From assembly GCA_022457065.1 (NCBI GenBank), contig JAJGBQ010000002.1, forward strand, positions 4,836,001-4,900,000: 64,000 bases of DNA, read 5' to 3'. The notes below the pieces were generated by a model. The model saw only the letters and a program-made list of their open reading frames with translations. It had not been told where the DNA came from and did not search any database. Position 1 is the stretch's first letter, and every line of letters begins with the position of its first letter. The stretch comes from Curvularia sp. ZM96. Its lineage: Eukaryota; Ascomycota; Dothideomycetes; Pleosporales; Pleosporaceae. Below, one piece after another: positions 46,499-56,389 of the stretch. A program made the position numbers and the translations under genes.

Positions 46499-49400
46499 AT
46501 GGGAGCCATCGAAGACGCAGTAGATGCAGCGGCGAATTTCATCGGCCCTTTTGTTGATAAGAATCGCAAGTATACTGGTGATGCGCCTACGTCGTCGCTC
46601 GTCGAACAATCTCTTTCTCACCTCCGAGCCATCAACGCTGCGGATCTCGTCGCAGATCCAAATGCCCCTTATGACGCTTCTCTTGCGGGCGTCGTGTACG
46701 GCCTCTTGGACCTTATCACCGCACTTGCCATTTTACCGCAGTTGTCACCAGGAGTAGCTTTTAGCCAGCGACCGCGCTCAGTCCTGACTACCGTTATTCC
46801 CACACCCCCAGGTCTCAGCATGGACTTCCTGGCTCTAATCATCGAAGGTATTTTACCTATACTAGAACAAAGGGGCTCAGGCGTACAACCACTGCTTTCC
46901 CAAAGGATTCTTCCGGACATCGTGTCTGCGCTTGCTGAGTTGTCTTTCTCGCCCTCTTCATCTGAACACGCTAGATCAAGGTTCTCGCCTATCTACAAGC
47001 AGATAATGGCCGAGATTCCAACTTCCCGGCTCCTCCCGATACTCACTACATTCATGCAGCAGTCTCTACCGGAATGGCTGAAACCCGTCATATCCAGGGA
47101 GCTATCCATGATCCCTCTTCGAAAACAAGGTGTCCGACACACCATAGAGTTCTTGGCGTTGTCATACTTGTCCAAAAACTCGCATGTTCCCGAGGGCGCG
47201 ACTGGTCCCTCATCCCAGATTCCTATACCTTTAGAAGCTATCACACAGGCTTCAAAGTTACTGGTGCTTCCACCAAGTGGTATCGCACAAAATGACTGGA
47301 TAAGACGACTTGCGCCTCAACTCTTCAACCTGCTGGACGGCGGCGAGGGAAAAGAGCTAAGTCGGGCGGCCGGCCAGATCATTGCAGGTGGAATACTAAG
47401 CAAGAAAACCACTGGGGCGCCGGGTACGGTGGGGTGGGAGATCTTTGCACAACCTATACTGCATACGATTTCTCCGAACAGTGTTCAGGTTCCGAATTTG
47501 GAGAAAGATCGGAGTACTGATGTGATTGTCAAAGAGAGCGACTTCAAGACTGCGCTCCGCCGTCTCAACGCTATAACATCCTCATATTCTCACGCTGGCC
47601 TGATCAGACGCCTCGTCAGCTCTCTCCTACTTCCGCTATGGGGCTTGTTCAACTACAGTAAACTCAGGCCTTCACTCGAAAAGGAGTGGATTCATCTGCC
47701 AAAATCAATCATATTGCGGTATATTGAGATCGCTTGCGACGCAAAGCAAATCGACAATATCGCCCAGCACCTCTTCTGGGACGGTGATGGTACATGGATC
47801 TTTGGACCTGGATCTGAGGGCGGTGTCGAGATACGGCGGCGAACAGAATACCGGTCAGAAAGCGACATGAGAACTATGGAGGGAATTATCGGACAGATTA
47901 GCAACTTGGATAATCGCATCCATCTTCTGGTCACTTTGCTAGCAGAAGCCAGTATTCCGGACGATTTTGCGGCATCCGTTTTTCTAAGTGCAACGAAGCG
48001 GTGGCTAGAACCAGCACAACCACCAGCACAATTGCTCGCAGACGGCGATTTCATGGGCGACCCGCTCTCAGCGCTGGTTGATGCCAAGTTTTCCGAGTCT
48101 CTTGCAAGGCATTTCCAAGACCGATTTGCGAGAAGCCCAGATCACATTATAGAACTCATGACACAATTAATTCACAATTTTGTGAATGGGCATAAGACTG
48201 CGTCGAACAACGCGAACAGATTACGTAGCTCCAAACGAGCTATGCTTGGTCATATCGTGCAAAAGCAAGACCAAAAAGATGCAGAAGGCGAGGAGGACAA
48301 TGTCAATGAGGACCTAACCTCGTTTGCATTGAGTATCTTGAGCACACTAGTGGTGTCACCCGATTTCAAAAAGACGCCTTCGGTAATGGAAAAGTTGCAC
48401 GCACTTTTGCCATCATTGGCATACCTGACGCAATCCCAAGACCAGATGCAGTCGCCCGTACCCTCTTTGATCAACAACCCTGCTACAACCTTACTCCACC
48501 TCATAACGCCCATGGCCAGCTCCTCATCAACCCAAGCCGGCCTTGGGACCACAATTATCGCCGACCCGCTTGCTGAACACCGCGCAACATTGAGAACATG
48601 CCTTGGAGAACTACAGTCACCGGAGCCGCCCAACCGCACCTGGGCATTGAACACTGTACATTCCATGCTCAAGAATTCAGTTGCGTTCCCAGCCATCGAC
48701 GTCCCATCTCTTACGCACACACTGCTTTCATCTTCGTTGGCAGACCCCGAGTCCTATGTTCACCTAGCTGCAATACCAGTTCTCGTCACACTGGCAGTCC
48801 GAGCACCAAAACCTGTTGTAGGCATTTTGGTCGATGCATTCGTGGATGTTGAAGAGCGATCTTTGAAGCTCGCAAGAGGGAAGCAAACTGATGAGAAGGA
48901 GAGGGAGCTGAAGAACGCTCTAGACCTAAGGCTGCGGGTTGGCGAAGTGTTGAACACTTTTACAGGGGGCTATGATTTCTGGCATTCGCCTGGTGAGGAC
49001 GCAATGCGATATAGGTGCGCAAAGCAAGTCACAGAGGCATGCCTCTTGTTATCGAGTCGCCGCGGTCAGCGCGCACAAACGCTTTCGATGCGAAATGAAG
49101 TTGCAGACAACGAGCGGAGGTTGAAGGAAGAAGGTGAAGCAGTCTGGGATGGTCCGATACCCAATATCTTTGAGCCTGATGGCGCGGACCCGCAAGAGCA
49201 AGCAGATTACACTGCACTGCACAAGATTGTGAGTGGCTGGGAAAACACGGGCATCGAGGAAGATGTCCGAATTCGCGCTTCTGCTCTCAGCGTTTTGTCA
49301 ACTCTGCTCGAGCACCGCCTCGACATGCTACGACAAGTGTCGATTGACGCGTCGCTGCAGATGGTACTCTTGATCCTCAGTATGGAGAGAGAAGAGGCAA

Positions 49401-49765
49401 AGGCTATATTGCGACGTGCTGCTGTTCTCGTCATAATGGGGTTGCTGCGCGGTGTTGACGCGGCGATTGAGAGTGGACAAAAGGCTACAGTCACACTAAA
49501 CTTCAAGCAACAACAGGAAGTGGAGAGGGTCATCAAGTGGGTGAAGGATGAAGACGCAGACGAGCTTGTTAGAGACCACGCTTCAAGTGTGATAGAAGGA
49601 ATAGAGACATTGAGGATCAAGGAGCTGCACAGGGTCAGAGACAATGGACTAGACTTTGGTCGAGATCTCGGACTGGAAGGCAATTTTAGAGGACTCGACA
49701 TACAACCAGAGATGGAGAAGAAGAAGGAAGGAAAGGGGAGGATGATGGTCGAGGAGATAGAGTAG
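46499..49765 (+). CDS. Rtp1/TANGO6-like RNA polymerase II assembly and import factor
   Basis: Single exon. Start taken at 46499 (MGAIEDAVDAAANFIGPFVD), giving 1,088 residues; the frame is open a further 58 codons upstream, but that stretch is Ser/Thr/Arg-rich and reads like leader sequence. HEAT-like helical protein with the RTP1 C-terminal domains: the segment around HRATLRTCLGELQSPEPPNR and DVPSLTHTLLSSSLADPESYVHLAA, and the last 200 residues with VRIRASALSVLSTLLEHRLD and EREEAKAILRRAAVLVIMGL. In yeast Rtp1 assists assembly and nuclear import of RNA polymerase II. Ends in a Lys/Glu-rich tail. Family call is from the repeat and domain style; moderately sure. Confidence 0.8.
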   Translation: MGAIEDAVDAAANFIGPFVDKNRKYTGDAPTSSLVEQSLSHLRAINAADLVADPNAPYDASLAGVVYGLLDLITALAILPQLSPGVAFSQRPRSVLTTVIPTPPGLSMDFLALIIEGILPILEQRGSGVQPLLSQRILPDIVSALAELSFSPSSSEHARSRFSPIYKQIMAEIPTSRLLPILTTFMQQSLPEWLKPVISRELSMIPLRKQGVRHTIEFLALSYLSKNSHVPEGATGPSSQIPIPLEAITQASKLLVLPPSGIAQNDWIRRLAPQLFNLLDGGEGKELSRAAGQIIAGGILSKKTTGAPGTVGWEIFAQPILHTISPNSVQVPNLEKDRSTDVIVKESDFKTALRRLNAITSSYSHAGLIRRLVSSLLLPLWGLFNYSKLRPSLEKEWIHLPKSIILRYIEIACDAKQIDNIAQHLFWDGDGTWIFGPGSEGGVEIRRRTEYRSESDMRTMEGIIGQISNLDNRIHLLVTLLAEASIPDDFAASVFLSATKRWLEPAQPPAQLLADGDFMGDPLSALVDAKFSESLARHFQDRFARSPDHIIELMTQLIHNFVNGHKTASNNANRLRSSKRAMLGHIVQKQDQKDAEGEEDNVNEDLTSFALSILSTLVVSPDFKKTPSVMEKLHALLPSLAYLTQSQDQMQSPVPSLINNPATTLLHLITPMASSSSTQAGLGTTIIADPLAEHRATLRTCLGELQSPEPPNRTWALNTVHSMLKNSVAFPAIDVPSLTHTLLSSSLADPESYVHLAAIPVLVTLAVRAPKPVVGILVDAFVDVEERSLKLARGKQTDEKERELKNALDLRLRVGEVLNTFTGGYDFWHSPGEDAMRYRCAKQVTEACLLLSSRRGQRAQTLSMRNEVADNERRLKEEGEAVWDGPIPNIFEPDGADPQEQADYTALHKIVSGWENTGIEEDVRIRASALSVLSTLLEHRLDMLRQVSIDASLQMVLLILSMEREEAKAILRRAAVLVIMGLLRGVDAAIESGQKATVTLNFKQQQEVERVIKWVKDEDADELVRDHASSVIEGIETLRIKELHRVRDNGLDFGRDLGLEGNFRGLDIQPEMEKKKEGKGRMMVEEIE

Positions 49766-50029
49766 CTCCCAATGGCTTGAATGATGGTGGTATTTTAGAC
49801 GCTCCGTGTTCGAGGCTTTGGTATGCTGAGTTCCCTACCTCATCATGCCTACGCTAGGTAGCCTCGTGGTATCTTCAGTTCAAATGCTAGCCAGGGCGCG
49901 CTGCTGGTTTTGCATTGCAGGCGCATATATCATAGGCTCGCTCGTCCATCTTCAGCGCACTTTTGCGCAAGCGCCCAATCCCGTTGCAAGTTTGATCTGT
50001 GCTGCGCATCATGCTATTGTCTAGAAGCC

Positions 50030-50373
50030 TCAACCGCTCATTGCCGTGTCTTTCCCAGTTTTTGGTTCCACCTCATCGGCCTTGCCGATCCAGAGGACGT
50101 TGTTGCACCGTATTAGAACCTGGCCGAGGGTACCTGAGCTGACGCCATTTACGAATTCTTCCGTGTTGGAGAGCTGGATGTTCATATACAGGTCGACGGA
50201 AACAAGTCTACCCTTGTACTCGGTTTCGCCCCACTTTAACCGAACAACAATGTCCTTGTCGACTCTGTGATTTGTTAGTTGGAAGGCGGGCCGTGAGAGG
50301 AAGACGCGACGTACAAGCTCTGGAGGAGAGGTCGGGGATTGAACGGTGCGACAGCCTGTGAGTTGTTAGCCAT
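50030..50373 (-). CDS. SMX3: small nuclear ribonucleoprotein Sm F
   Basis: Core Sm-ring subunit of spliceosomal snRNPs. Exons 50373-50315 and 50264-50030 give 97 residues beginning MANNSQAVAPFNPRPLLQSL. Sm1 motif IVVRLKWGETEYKGRLVSVD with the conserved YMNIQLSNTEE; Sm2 motif LGQVLIRCNNVLWI, whose RCNN RNA-binding loop is typical of Sm F. Length is slightly above the yeast protein because of a short acidic/Lys C-terminal tail. The gene is small and split, so it is easy to miss. Symbol given from the yeast orthologue. Confidence 0.93.
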
Positions 50374-51012
50374 GCGCAACAGCGCGGAAAAGAAGAAACT
50401 ACATACAGCCATAACTGCGACTCAAACCGTGGCCTTGGTAATGTGGACAGAGTCTTGGGGGTGTGGTAGTGTAATGCTGAGGTCGATGTTGGTATGCTGC
50501 ACTCACTGATCGCGCGCCTGCAGCTTTGGAAAGTTGTCGGCAAAAGGTAACGCCGATTGGTTGGTAGGCAACACCGCGGGGAAGCCGTGCAATACGCCTG
50601 GAGTACCAAGTCTCATCATGCGCGTATAGCGTATAGAAACCCTTTATTTTTCTTGCAACTTTATATCCTTTACACGCCGCATACATAAGGCCGTTCAGTT
50701 TTTTCTCTATTCTCTATCACCCGGGTCACAACTCAAGTCGAATTCCAGCTTCAACAGAGCCGCAAGCTAGCGGATGCGCTAACGTTTTGTTGTAATCTTC
50801 GTATGATCCGACGGCTTTCTCCCACCTACACGAAACTGCAATTGCGACCCCAAGAAACCAACACGCTCACCGCACACCACATAACTAGCACGTTATAGTC
50901 ACCAAACATCAATTGCATCATTGCGCCCACCGCCGTGCGTCGTCTCGCCCTCCCACCCTTGACTCCGTTATTCGTCGCCTCACCACCTCTCGCGCAGCAT
51001 GCCCCGGTAGCG
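50374..51012. promoter_or_regulatory. divergent intergenic region, Sm F / PPR-like protein
   Basis: 639 bases between divergent housekeeping genes. No coding content accepted. An in-frame GTG-led extension of the PPR-like gene reaches back to 50935 but lacks an ATG. Confidence 0.4.
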
Positions 51013-53010
51013 ATGCTAGCAATCTGGTCCCGGGCAAGATCGAACCCGGGTACCTGTAGATGCATATCATGTGTCTCCAACACGGTTGCTCTCGGACTTA
51101 CCAGCGGCCGAACAGCTTTCCATGTGTCGTGGCCATGGATAGCGCGGACCCCAACTTTCGTAAACACAACCGTTTTTGCGGCGGGGTTGACCCAGGATGC
51201 AAAGGCCAAAGCTGTCAGGAGCAGGCAATGCAACCAGACATCCTCCAAGTCGAACGAGGGCATGGATGGTCAGTGTCTGGGAGAAAAAGACATAGAACAA
51301 AAACTGGCAAGTGCTCTGGGCCACGAGTCGCCTGGATACCACACCCTGTCCTTCGATGACTTGCCCGAGGATATCGACTGGAACGCTTTGCAGAAGATCG
51401 TGGGTATGGACCTTGTCGATGATCAGGTCTTGCAAACACAAGAGGTGGAGTCTCAGATCCGCGATTATTCAGAAATGTCATGGGATGATCTGCGCTTCGA
51501 TTCGAGGTTTCCAGGCGCCCAACTGCTTGAGTGGCCAGCAAACACAGGCCCTGATCTTGTGCGCTATAATCTCCCCCCTCAGTCATTGTGGGCACCAGAC
51601 ACGTTGCGCCTCCAAGCAATGCGGAGACGCCATACTTGGAAGAAGTTGGCTATGCAAGAGCTTTCGACAGGACTCCTTATCCATGAACTGTTGCATCACG
51701 CTGGTGTCTCTCGCTTCTTAAATACTGCAAGCGACGAGCTTCGCAAGCTGGCACCTCAGATCCTGGAAGTCGTTCGCATGAACGAAGATGAACGCACAGA
51801 AGCACGCTTGGAAATCCTGGAAGCTCTCGAGAACCTTCACAAGACGCCTGTAGATAGTTCGGCCGAAGATATTGCTGTTGCGCGAATACAAGCGAATCAC
51901 CCCGCAATCCCAAGCTATCACCAGGACGCCGACGGCGACTTCTACGTTATTACAAAACAGCTCAATGACGGTCTCAGAAGTTTACTTCGAGAAACACCCC
52001 GTGGAAACGATCGGAAGGCAGGCCTCGCTGTGGCAAGAATATGCCACAATCTCCTCATTTCCTCCGCTTCCCCGGATCTACAGACGTTCAATATCCTGAT
52101 AGTTGGCTTCAGACGCTGGCGTCGAAGAGACCTAGTCGACCGCGTCATACCTGCACTCTATGTCAACAAGATACGCCCGAATGAGATCACCTGCCGTGAG
52201 ATCCTTGAGCACTATGCGCTAGGGGGGCAATCAGCAGCCGCCAGCTTTTCGCGTTTCGTAGCCAAAATGAGGGGCTTGGATGACGCGCTCATGCTTGCAA
52301 ATCCAGATATCACCATTAACGAGGCCAGTCAAGACCGGCTCGTTCGTATGAGTCCAACGAAGATTCTCCAAAAGGTCCATCCGACGCCTATGGTTTGTAG
52401 TGCGCTCATAGGTGGCGTTATGAAGTATGCAGGTTTCGATCGAGCTCTCGACATCTATTATGAGATCAAGGCAGACGGCTGGGGCCTCGACGTCAGAGGC
52501 CTGACCAAGCTGTTGGGAGATTGTGTTCGCCGAGGCGATTGGGAAGGCGGTCTGTACGTGTGGGAGGAGATAAACAGCATCAAGGCACGAGTGAAACATC
52601 ACGAGATGGCTAAAGCATATAGTCACATGCTCAGCTTGTGTTCCATCACCGGCAATACTGTTGCCTTCAACCAAATCTTGAACGATCTAGCCCGGGGCGG
52701 TTTTGATCGCAAGGTGATCATCGATGCAGCTACGAAGACGACGAGCTTAGCAAAGCGTAAGAACGAATATCTGGCCCCGGCGTGGGTTGCAGACAATGTG
52801 ATGATAGCCGTATCGCAATACGTCAAGGATCTCAAACCCTCTGAACCGAATTCCGCACACGTTGTGACGGAAACCGATCACGCAACGCTTTCGCAAGACG
52901 AGTTTGATGCTTTCGGAGACATCGAGCACAATACTGCCGATACAAAAGAAGCATGGGCGTCTTGGGTCGAACACGAATTCGGCGAGAGGCCGAAAGACCC
53001 GGAACCGTAA
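51013..53010 (+). CDS. mitochondrial pentatricopeptide-repeat-like protein
   Basis: Single exon, 665 residues from the ATG at 51013. The N-terminus MLAIWSRARSNPGTCRC is basic, without acids, like a mitochondrial presequence. The middle and C-terminal parts are helical pairs of PPR type: QTFNILIVGFRRWRRRDLVD, NEITCREILEHYALGG, TPMVCSALIGGVMKYAGFDR, RALDIYYEIKADGWGLDVRG, GDWEGGLYVWEEI and YSHMLSLCSITGNTVAFNQI. Such proteins bind organellar RNA for processing or translation. No exact orthologue is named. The C-terminus ends in an acidic region (HEFGERPKDPEP). Confidence 0.82.
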   Translation: MLAIWSRARSNPGTCRCISCVSNTVALGLTSGRTAFHVSWPWIARTPTFVNTTVFAAGLTQDAKAKAVRSRQCNQTSSKSNEGMDGQCLGEKDIEQKLASALGHESPGYHTLSFDDLPEDIDWNALQKIVGMDLVDDQVLQTQEVESQIRDYSEMSWDDLRFDSRFPGAQLLEWPANTGPDLVRYNLPPQSLWAPDTLRLQAMRRRHTWKKLAMQELSTGLLIHELLHHAGVSRFLNTASDELRKLAPQILEVVRMNEDERTEARLEILEALENLHKTPVDSSAEDIAVARIQANHPAIPSYHQDADGDFYVITKQLNDGLRSLLRETPRGNDRKAGLAVARICHNLLISSASPDLQTFNILIVGFRRWRRRDLVDRVIPALYVNKIRPNEITCREILEHYALGGQSAAASFSRFVAKMRGLDDALMLANPDITINEASQDRLVRMSPTKILQKVHPTPMVCSALIGGVMKYAGFDRALDIYYEIKADGWGLDVRGLTKLLGDCVRRGDWEGGLYVWEEINSIKARVKHHEMAKAYSHMLSLCSITGNTVAFNQILNDLARGGFDRKVIIDAATKTTSLAKRKNEYLAPAWVADNVMIAVSQYVKDLKPSEPNSAHVVTETDHATLSQDEFDAFGDIEHNTADTKEAWASWVEHEFGERPKDPEP

Positions 53011-55086
53011 AGTTTCTCCTACTCTCTGTACATTACGAATGTTTATACTATGATGAGCATCAGAGCATTGGGCCGGCGTTGATAGTAGTATGTACTGATA
53101 CGGCATATACGACAATTTCACCTTTGGATATCACTTCTTTCTTAACACTGTCTCTCTTTCCTGTTACTAGAAGCCGATCTGGTTGCACAATCGCTTTGTG
53201 CAGATATACGTGCCAGTCTTTTCGCAGTACTTAGCACTGCTCCGCGGCTTAATGACGGTGGCGAGCGAAATAAACGTTCCCGTTTTCCAACGCCTAGGTG
53301 TCACCCGACCATTACGCTGCCAAGCGCATCCTCGTTCCTGGTCGTCTATTTAGATTACCCGCGCTGCACTACAATTTACACTCTCGCTTCTGCATCTTCA
53401 TCTCCAGCGAAACAATTACTGGACATGGTCAGAGCGTTAGTTCAGTAGTTCGTTTGGGACTGCTTGCTTCCTTTTTATCTGGTGATGTCTTAACCCTTGC
53501 CCACTTTGATATCGTTGAGCTTGCCCCAAACCCATGGCTGCGGCTGCGTTATCTAGCTTCTTTAGACCCATCTGCACATCGTATTCGGAACCACTACTTG
53601 ATGCTCAGCCGAGGCTATCAAGATACTCGCGTCAAGTCAGGTATGTCTTGCACCATTCGCATTGCTCGTCCATATGCTTAGATACTCGCCTAGCCAGAAC
53701 GCGCAGCTTTAATCTAAGCAGCTGCATCTGCAGCGCAAATGCACCGAGATCGAATCATTTATCCTCGTAGTGGCAAGGATGATTCATTTTAGCAGACGTA
53801 CACAGCTTCAAAAGCTGTAAGACAGCGAATGTGTACCTTTCCCCGGATTTACTCGCTATCTTGGGGTACTACGGCCTTTGTGGCATTCCCCTGCATATCA
53901 CGACGCAACTCGCCAGAATGGAGTCTGTTCGATCAGTCAGCCCAGGATCCACTGAGCAGCCGAGGTCTAGACTTTGCCAACACATATCTGCCATTTTTTC
54001 TGGAATGGCTCGGCATTGAGATCTGGAGCGCTCCCAAGCTTTGTTCAAATCTAAACATTAGCCACCTTCTTAGGAATCAAGGAATCCGACAGATGACATG
54101 TTTACCAAGACCAACTTGCGTTACAAGCGGAAGACCGATCCCTCTTCATGGCCCAATCATCTCCTTATTTGTGTCCAAAGGCGATCTGCAGAGGCAACCC
54201 TGCATGCTAGGTGTATGATGCCGGATACACAGATTGGGTGGTGGGTTGGGCCGATACTGAGCTGAAGAATTGGGAGTTAGTGCACCGATGCAATTGCGGA
54301 GCACCAGCAAGCGCCCACCCGAGAGGTACACTATGTTGTACAGACCAATGCATGGCGTGTCATTTGGATTCAACAATGCTGCACCGATTCTTCCTGCTGA
54401 TAAGGTCAAAAGGGACTTGATTTCACAGCCATACATGATGAGCCATGTGGATCAGAGTAGAATGTGGAGTTACGGATGGGCTTGCATGGCAAAACGAGTC
54501 TCTGGGAGAGGCAAGAGTCTAGAAGCATATTTCATGGAGCCCCGCGTGTTTGTCATAATATATCACAGGTATAAATCGGAGCCCTTTCAGCTCGCGAACT
54601 TCCACCCGCACGAGCCAATAGCCTTTTCCGGAACAGCGGATCTCTTTCATTGTGCGTCAAAGCTTTTTCGCGTCCAACAGGAGTGCTTGTCAAACTCTGG
54701 CTGAACGGGACCCCGTCTCCTAGTGGCACTAGCCCAAACACGGATGAACTACATACTTTACCCAGATTACAGACGTCCCGTATCTACAGCCTCGAACATA
54801 CCAGTCATCCTACCTGCCCCACCTGGCTAAGCATACCCTGCGCCAAAACGAAGGATGCTGGAAGTTTGGTTCAAATGGTGTGCATAGATTGCTTCCGATG
54901 TTACCATGCTGTGATCACTCGCCATTCGCAAGGGTCCAGCTGGCGTGTATATATATCAAGTATAGAGCGTTGATTATATTCCTCTTTGCAAGCAGGCAGT
55001 TATACCAGTCCAGTTTTAGTCAGCACTATTTGATCCAACCCAGAACCCGCGAGAAAGGATAGAGTCAAGTAACAAGAAAAGGAAAA
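53011..55086. other. 2.1-kb interval without a recognised gene
   Basis: Short frames only, the longest about 145 codons, none with a family match. The last 100-200 bases before 55087 should hold the promoter and leader of the repeat-peptide gene. No RNA gene or repeat array seen. Confidence 0.35.
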
Positions 55087-55918
55087 ATGCAGTACCGACT
55101 GGTTTCTGTCCTCGCCGCAGGCGTGTTGGTCGCTATCACCAGCGCCGCGCCCGTCCCGTCGTCAGAGGTAGTTGCTATTCCAACTTGAAGCTATGTTATC
55201 TCGCAGGCGATGCTAACTCTGACAGAACGTTGGCACTCCGGCAGACAGCATCGGGCTCGGCAAGCCCTCATCGGTCGTCACCTGGGGCAAGCGGACTGAC
55301 GGAACCACGACCAACCCAGATGACATTCAAGTGACACAGCCGGACAGTGAGATCATCTGGAGCAAGAAAGCGCGCGCCGACGGAACCACCAACCCCGACG
55401 ACATCCAAGTGACGCAGCCAGGCAGCGAAATCATCTGGAGCAAGAAGGCCCGCACTACCGTTGAAATCACCAACCCAGACGATATCCAGGTCACACAACC
55501 CGGCAGTGAGATCATCTGGGGCAAGAAGGCGCGCGCCGACGGAACCACCAACCCAGATGACATCCAAGTGACGCAGCCAGGCAGCGAAATCATTTGGGGC
55601 AAAAAGGCCCGCGCTGCCGACGTGTCGTTTGAAAAGCCAAAGGACAGCTTCACCATTGGCAAGCCCAGCTCTGTTGTAACATGGGGCAAGCGCGACTCCA
55701 CTATCGGCTCCACGCCCGACACCATTGAGCTGGGCAAGCCGAGCAGCGAGATCACATGGGGAAAGCGCGATGGCGCGACGACGCAGCCAGCCGATGATAT
55801 TCAGCTGGGCAAACCTAGCTCGGTGGTTACGTGGGGTAAGGAGAGGAGGGGCGAGGCGGCTAAGCCAAAGGATAGCTTTCATCTTGGCAACGCGGAGACG
55901 GAAGTGACATGGTCTTGA
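55087..55918 (+). CDS. secreted tandem-repeat peptide precursor with kexin-type sites (candidate KEP/RiPP precursor)
   Basis: Exons 55087-55167 and 55226-55918 give 257 residues. Signal peptide MQYRLVSVLAAGVLVAITSA, then a short pro-segment, then nine imperfect units from residue 28 on. Units end at R50, R77, R103, R130, R156, R183, R208 and R235; the ninth ends at W256-S257 without a basic site. Consensus of a unit is P-x-D-[ST]-[IF]-x-[LVI]-[GT]-[KQ]-P-[SG]-S-[EV]-[IV]-[IT]-W-[GS]-K, followed by R, KAR or ERR. Units 2-5 are near-identical (NPDDIQVTQPGSEIIW); units 1 and 6-8 share KPSS[VE][VI]TWGK. KR and RR are standard Kex2 sites; KKAR would need KK or AR cleavage. The layout resembles fungal kexin-processed repeat proteins and cyclic-peptide precursors such as UstA or GigA. 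No UstY-type gene adjoins. Product and role unknown. Confidence 0.85.
55295..55612 (+). repeat. four near-identical 78-81-bp tandem units inside the peptide-precursor gene
   Basis: Units 2-5 of the precursor (26-27 codons each) differ at only a few positions at both DNA and protein level, mainly Asp/Gly before SEIIW and Ser/Gly after W, plus a variable 4-6-codon linker. The outer units are more diverged. This points to recent local duplication or gene conversion inside an older array. Confidence 0.8.
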
Positions 55919-56389
55919 ATAAAGGTGAGGGGTTGGAATGTTAGTCGGTACGTGTGTACACGGTGGGGTAGATTGGGGCACATGGGGATATAGCGAGATG
56001 TGCTTTCTAGCAAAAGGGAATGTATCTATTAGCTTATGCATTTTGTTGTACTTGATTACGACGATGAGATTTGCCGTGTGATGTCTGTTGAGAATAACGC
56101 GTGCAACAAACTGCATCTTGAGAGATTGGGACACTCTCTGGTTACAAAACCTTGTGTTGTCTTTCAATCAAGTCTACTTGTGGTGATTTTCAACTCACGC
56201 ATGCATGCGTTGTCGGTGAATAGTCCCGTTTTTAAACCAACCCCCCGAACCCCTAACGTCCGCCATCACCTATCTGTACAACAAGTGTCAACTACTCCTT
56301 GCGCCATACTTCACGACCGTCTTAGAAGTTCAGCGGTCTATTGAGCATGACACAGTCTATTTTAGTAAACATTGTACCCAGGCCCCGAA
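55919..56389. other. convergent intergenic, nothing recognised
   Basis: 471 bases between the peptide precursor and the chitin deacetylase stop codons. Confidence 0.4.

Noticed and set aside
50935..51012. 26-codon N-terminal extension of the PPR-like protein
   Set aside because: It begins with GTG and has no ATG; the presequence-like N-terminus at 51013 is a better start.
51010..51110. tRNA-like T-arm (GGTTCGATC on the minus strand)
   Set aside because: The surrounding CCCGGG arms leave a 10-base loop, no acceptor or D-arm pairs form, and the stretch lies inside the PPR-like coding frame.
54270..54704. 144-codon plus-strand frame before the repeat-peptide gene
   Set aside because: No recognisable domain or codon pattern; kept as unassigned intergenic DNA.
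55295..55612. CRISPR-like or satellite array
   Set aside because: The units are in-frame codons of a secreted protein with no spacers; it is a protein repeat.
55327..56167. Long minus-strand frames across the peptide-precursor repeats
   Set aside because: Periodic antisense shadows of the repeat; no start context, signal or domain, whereas the plus strand has signal peptide, intron and basic sites.
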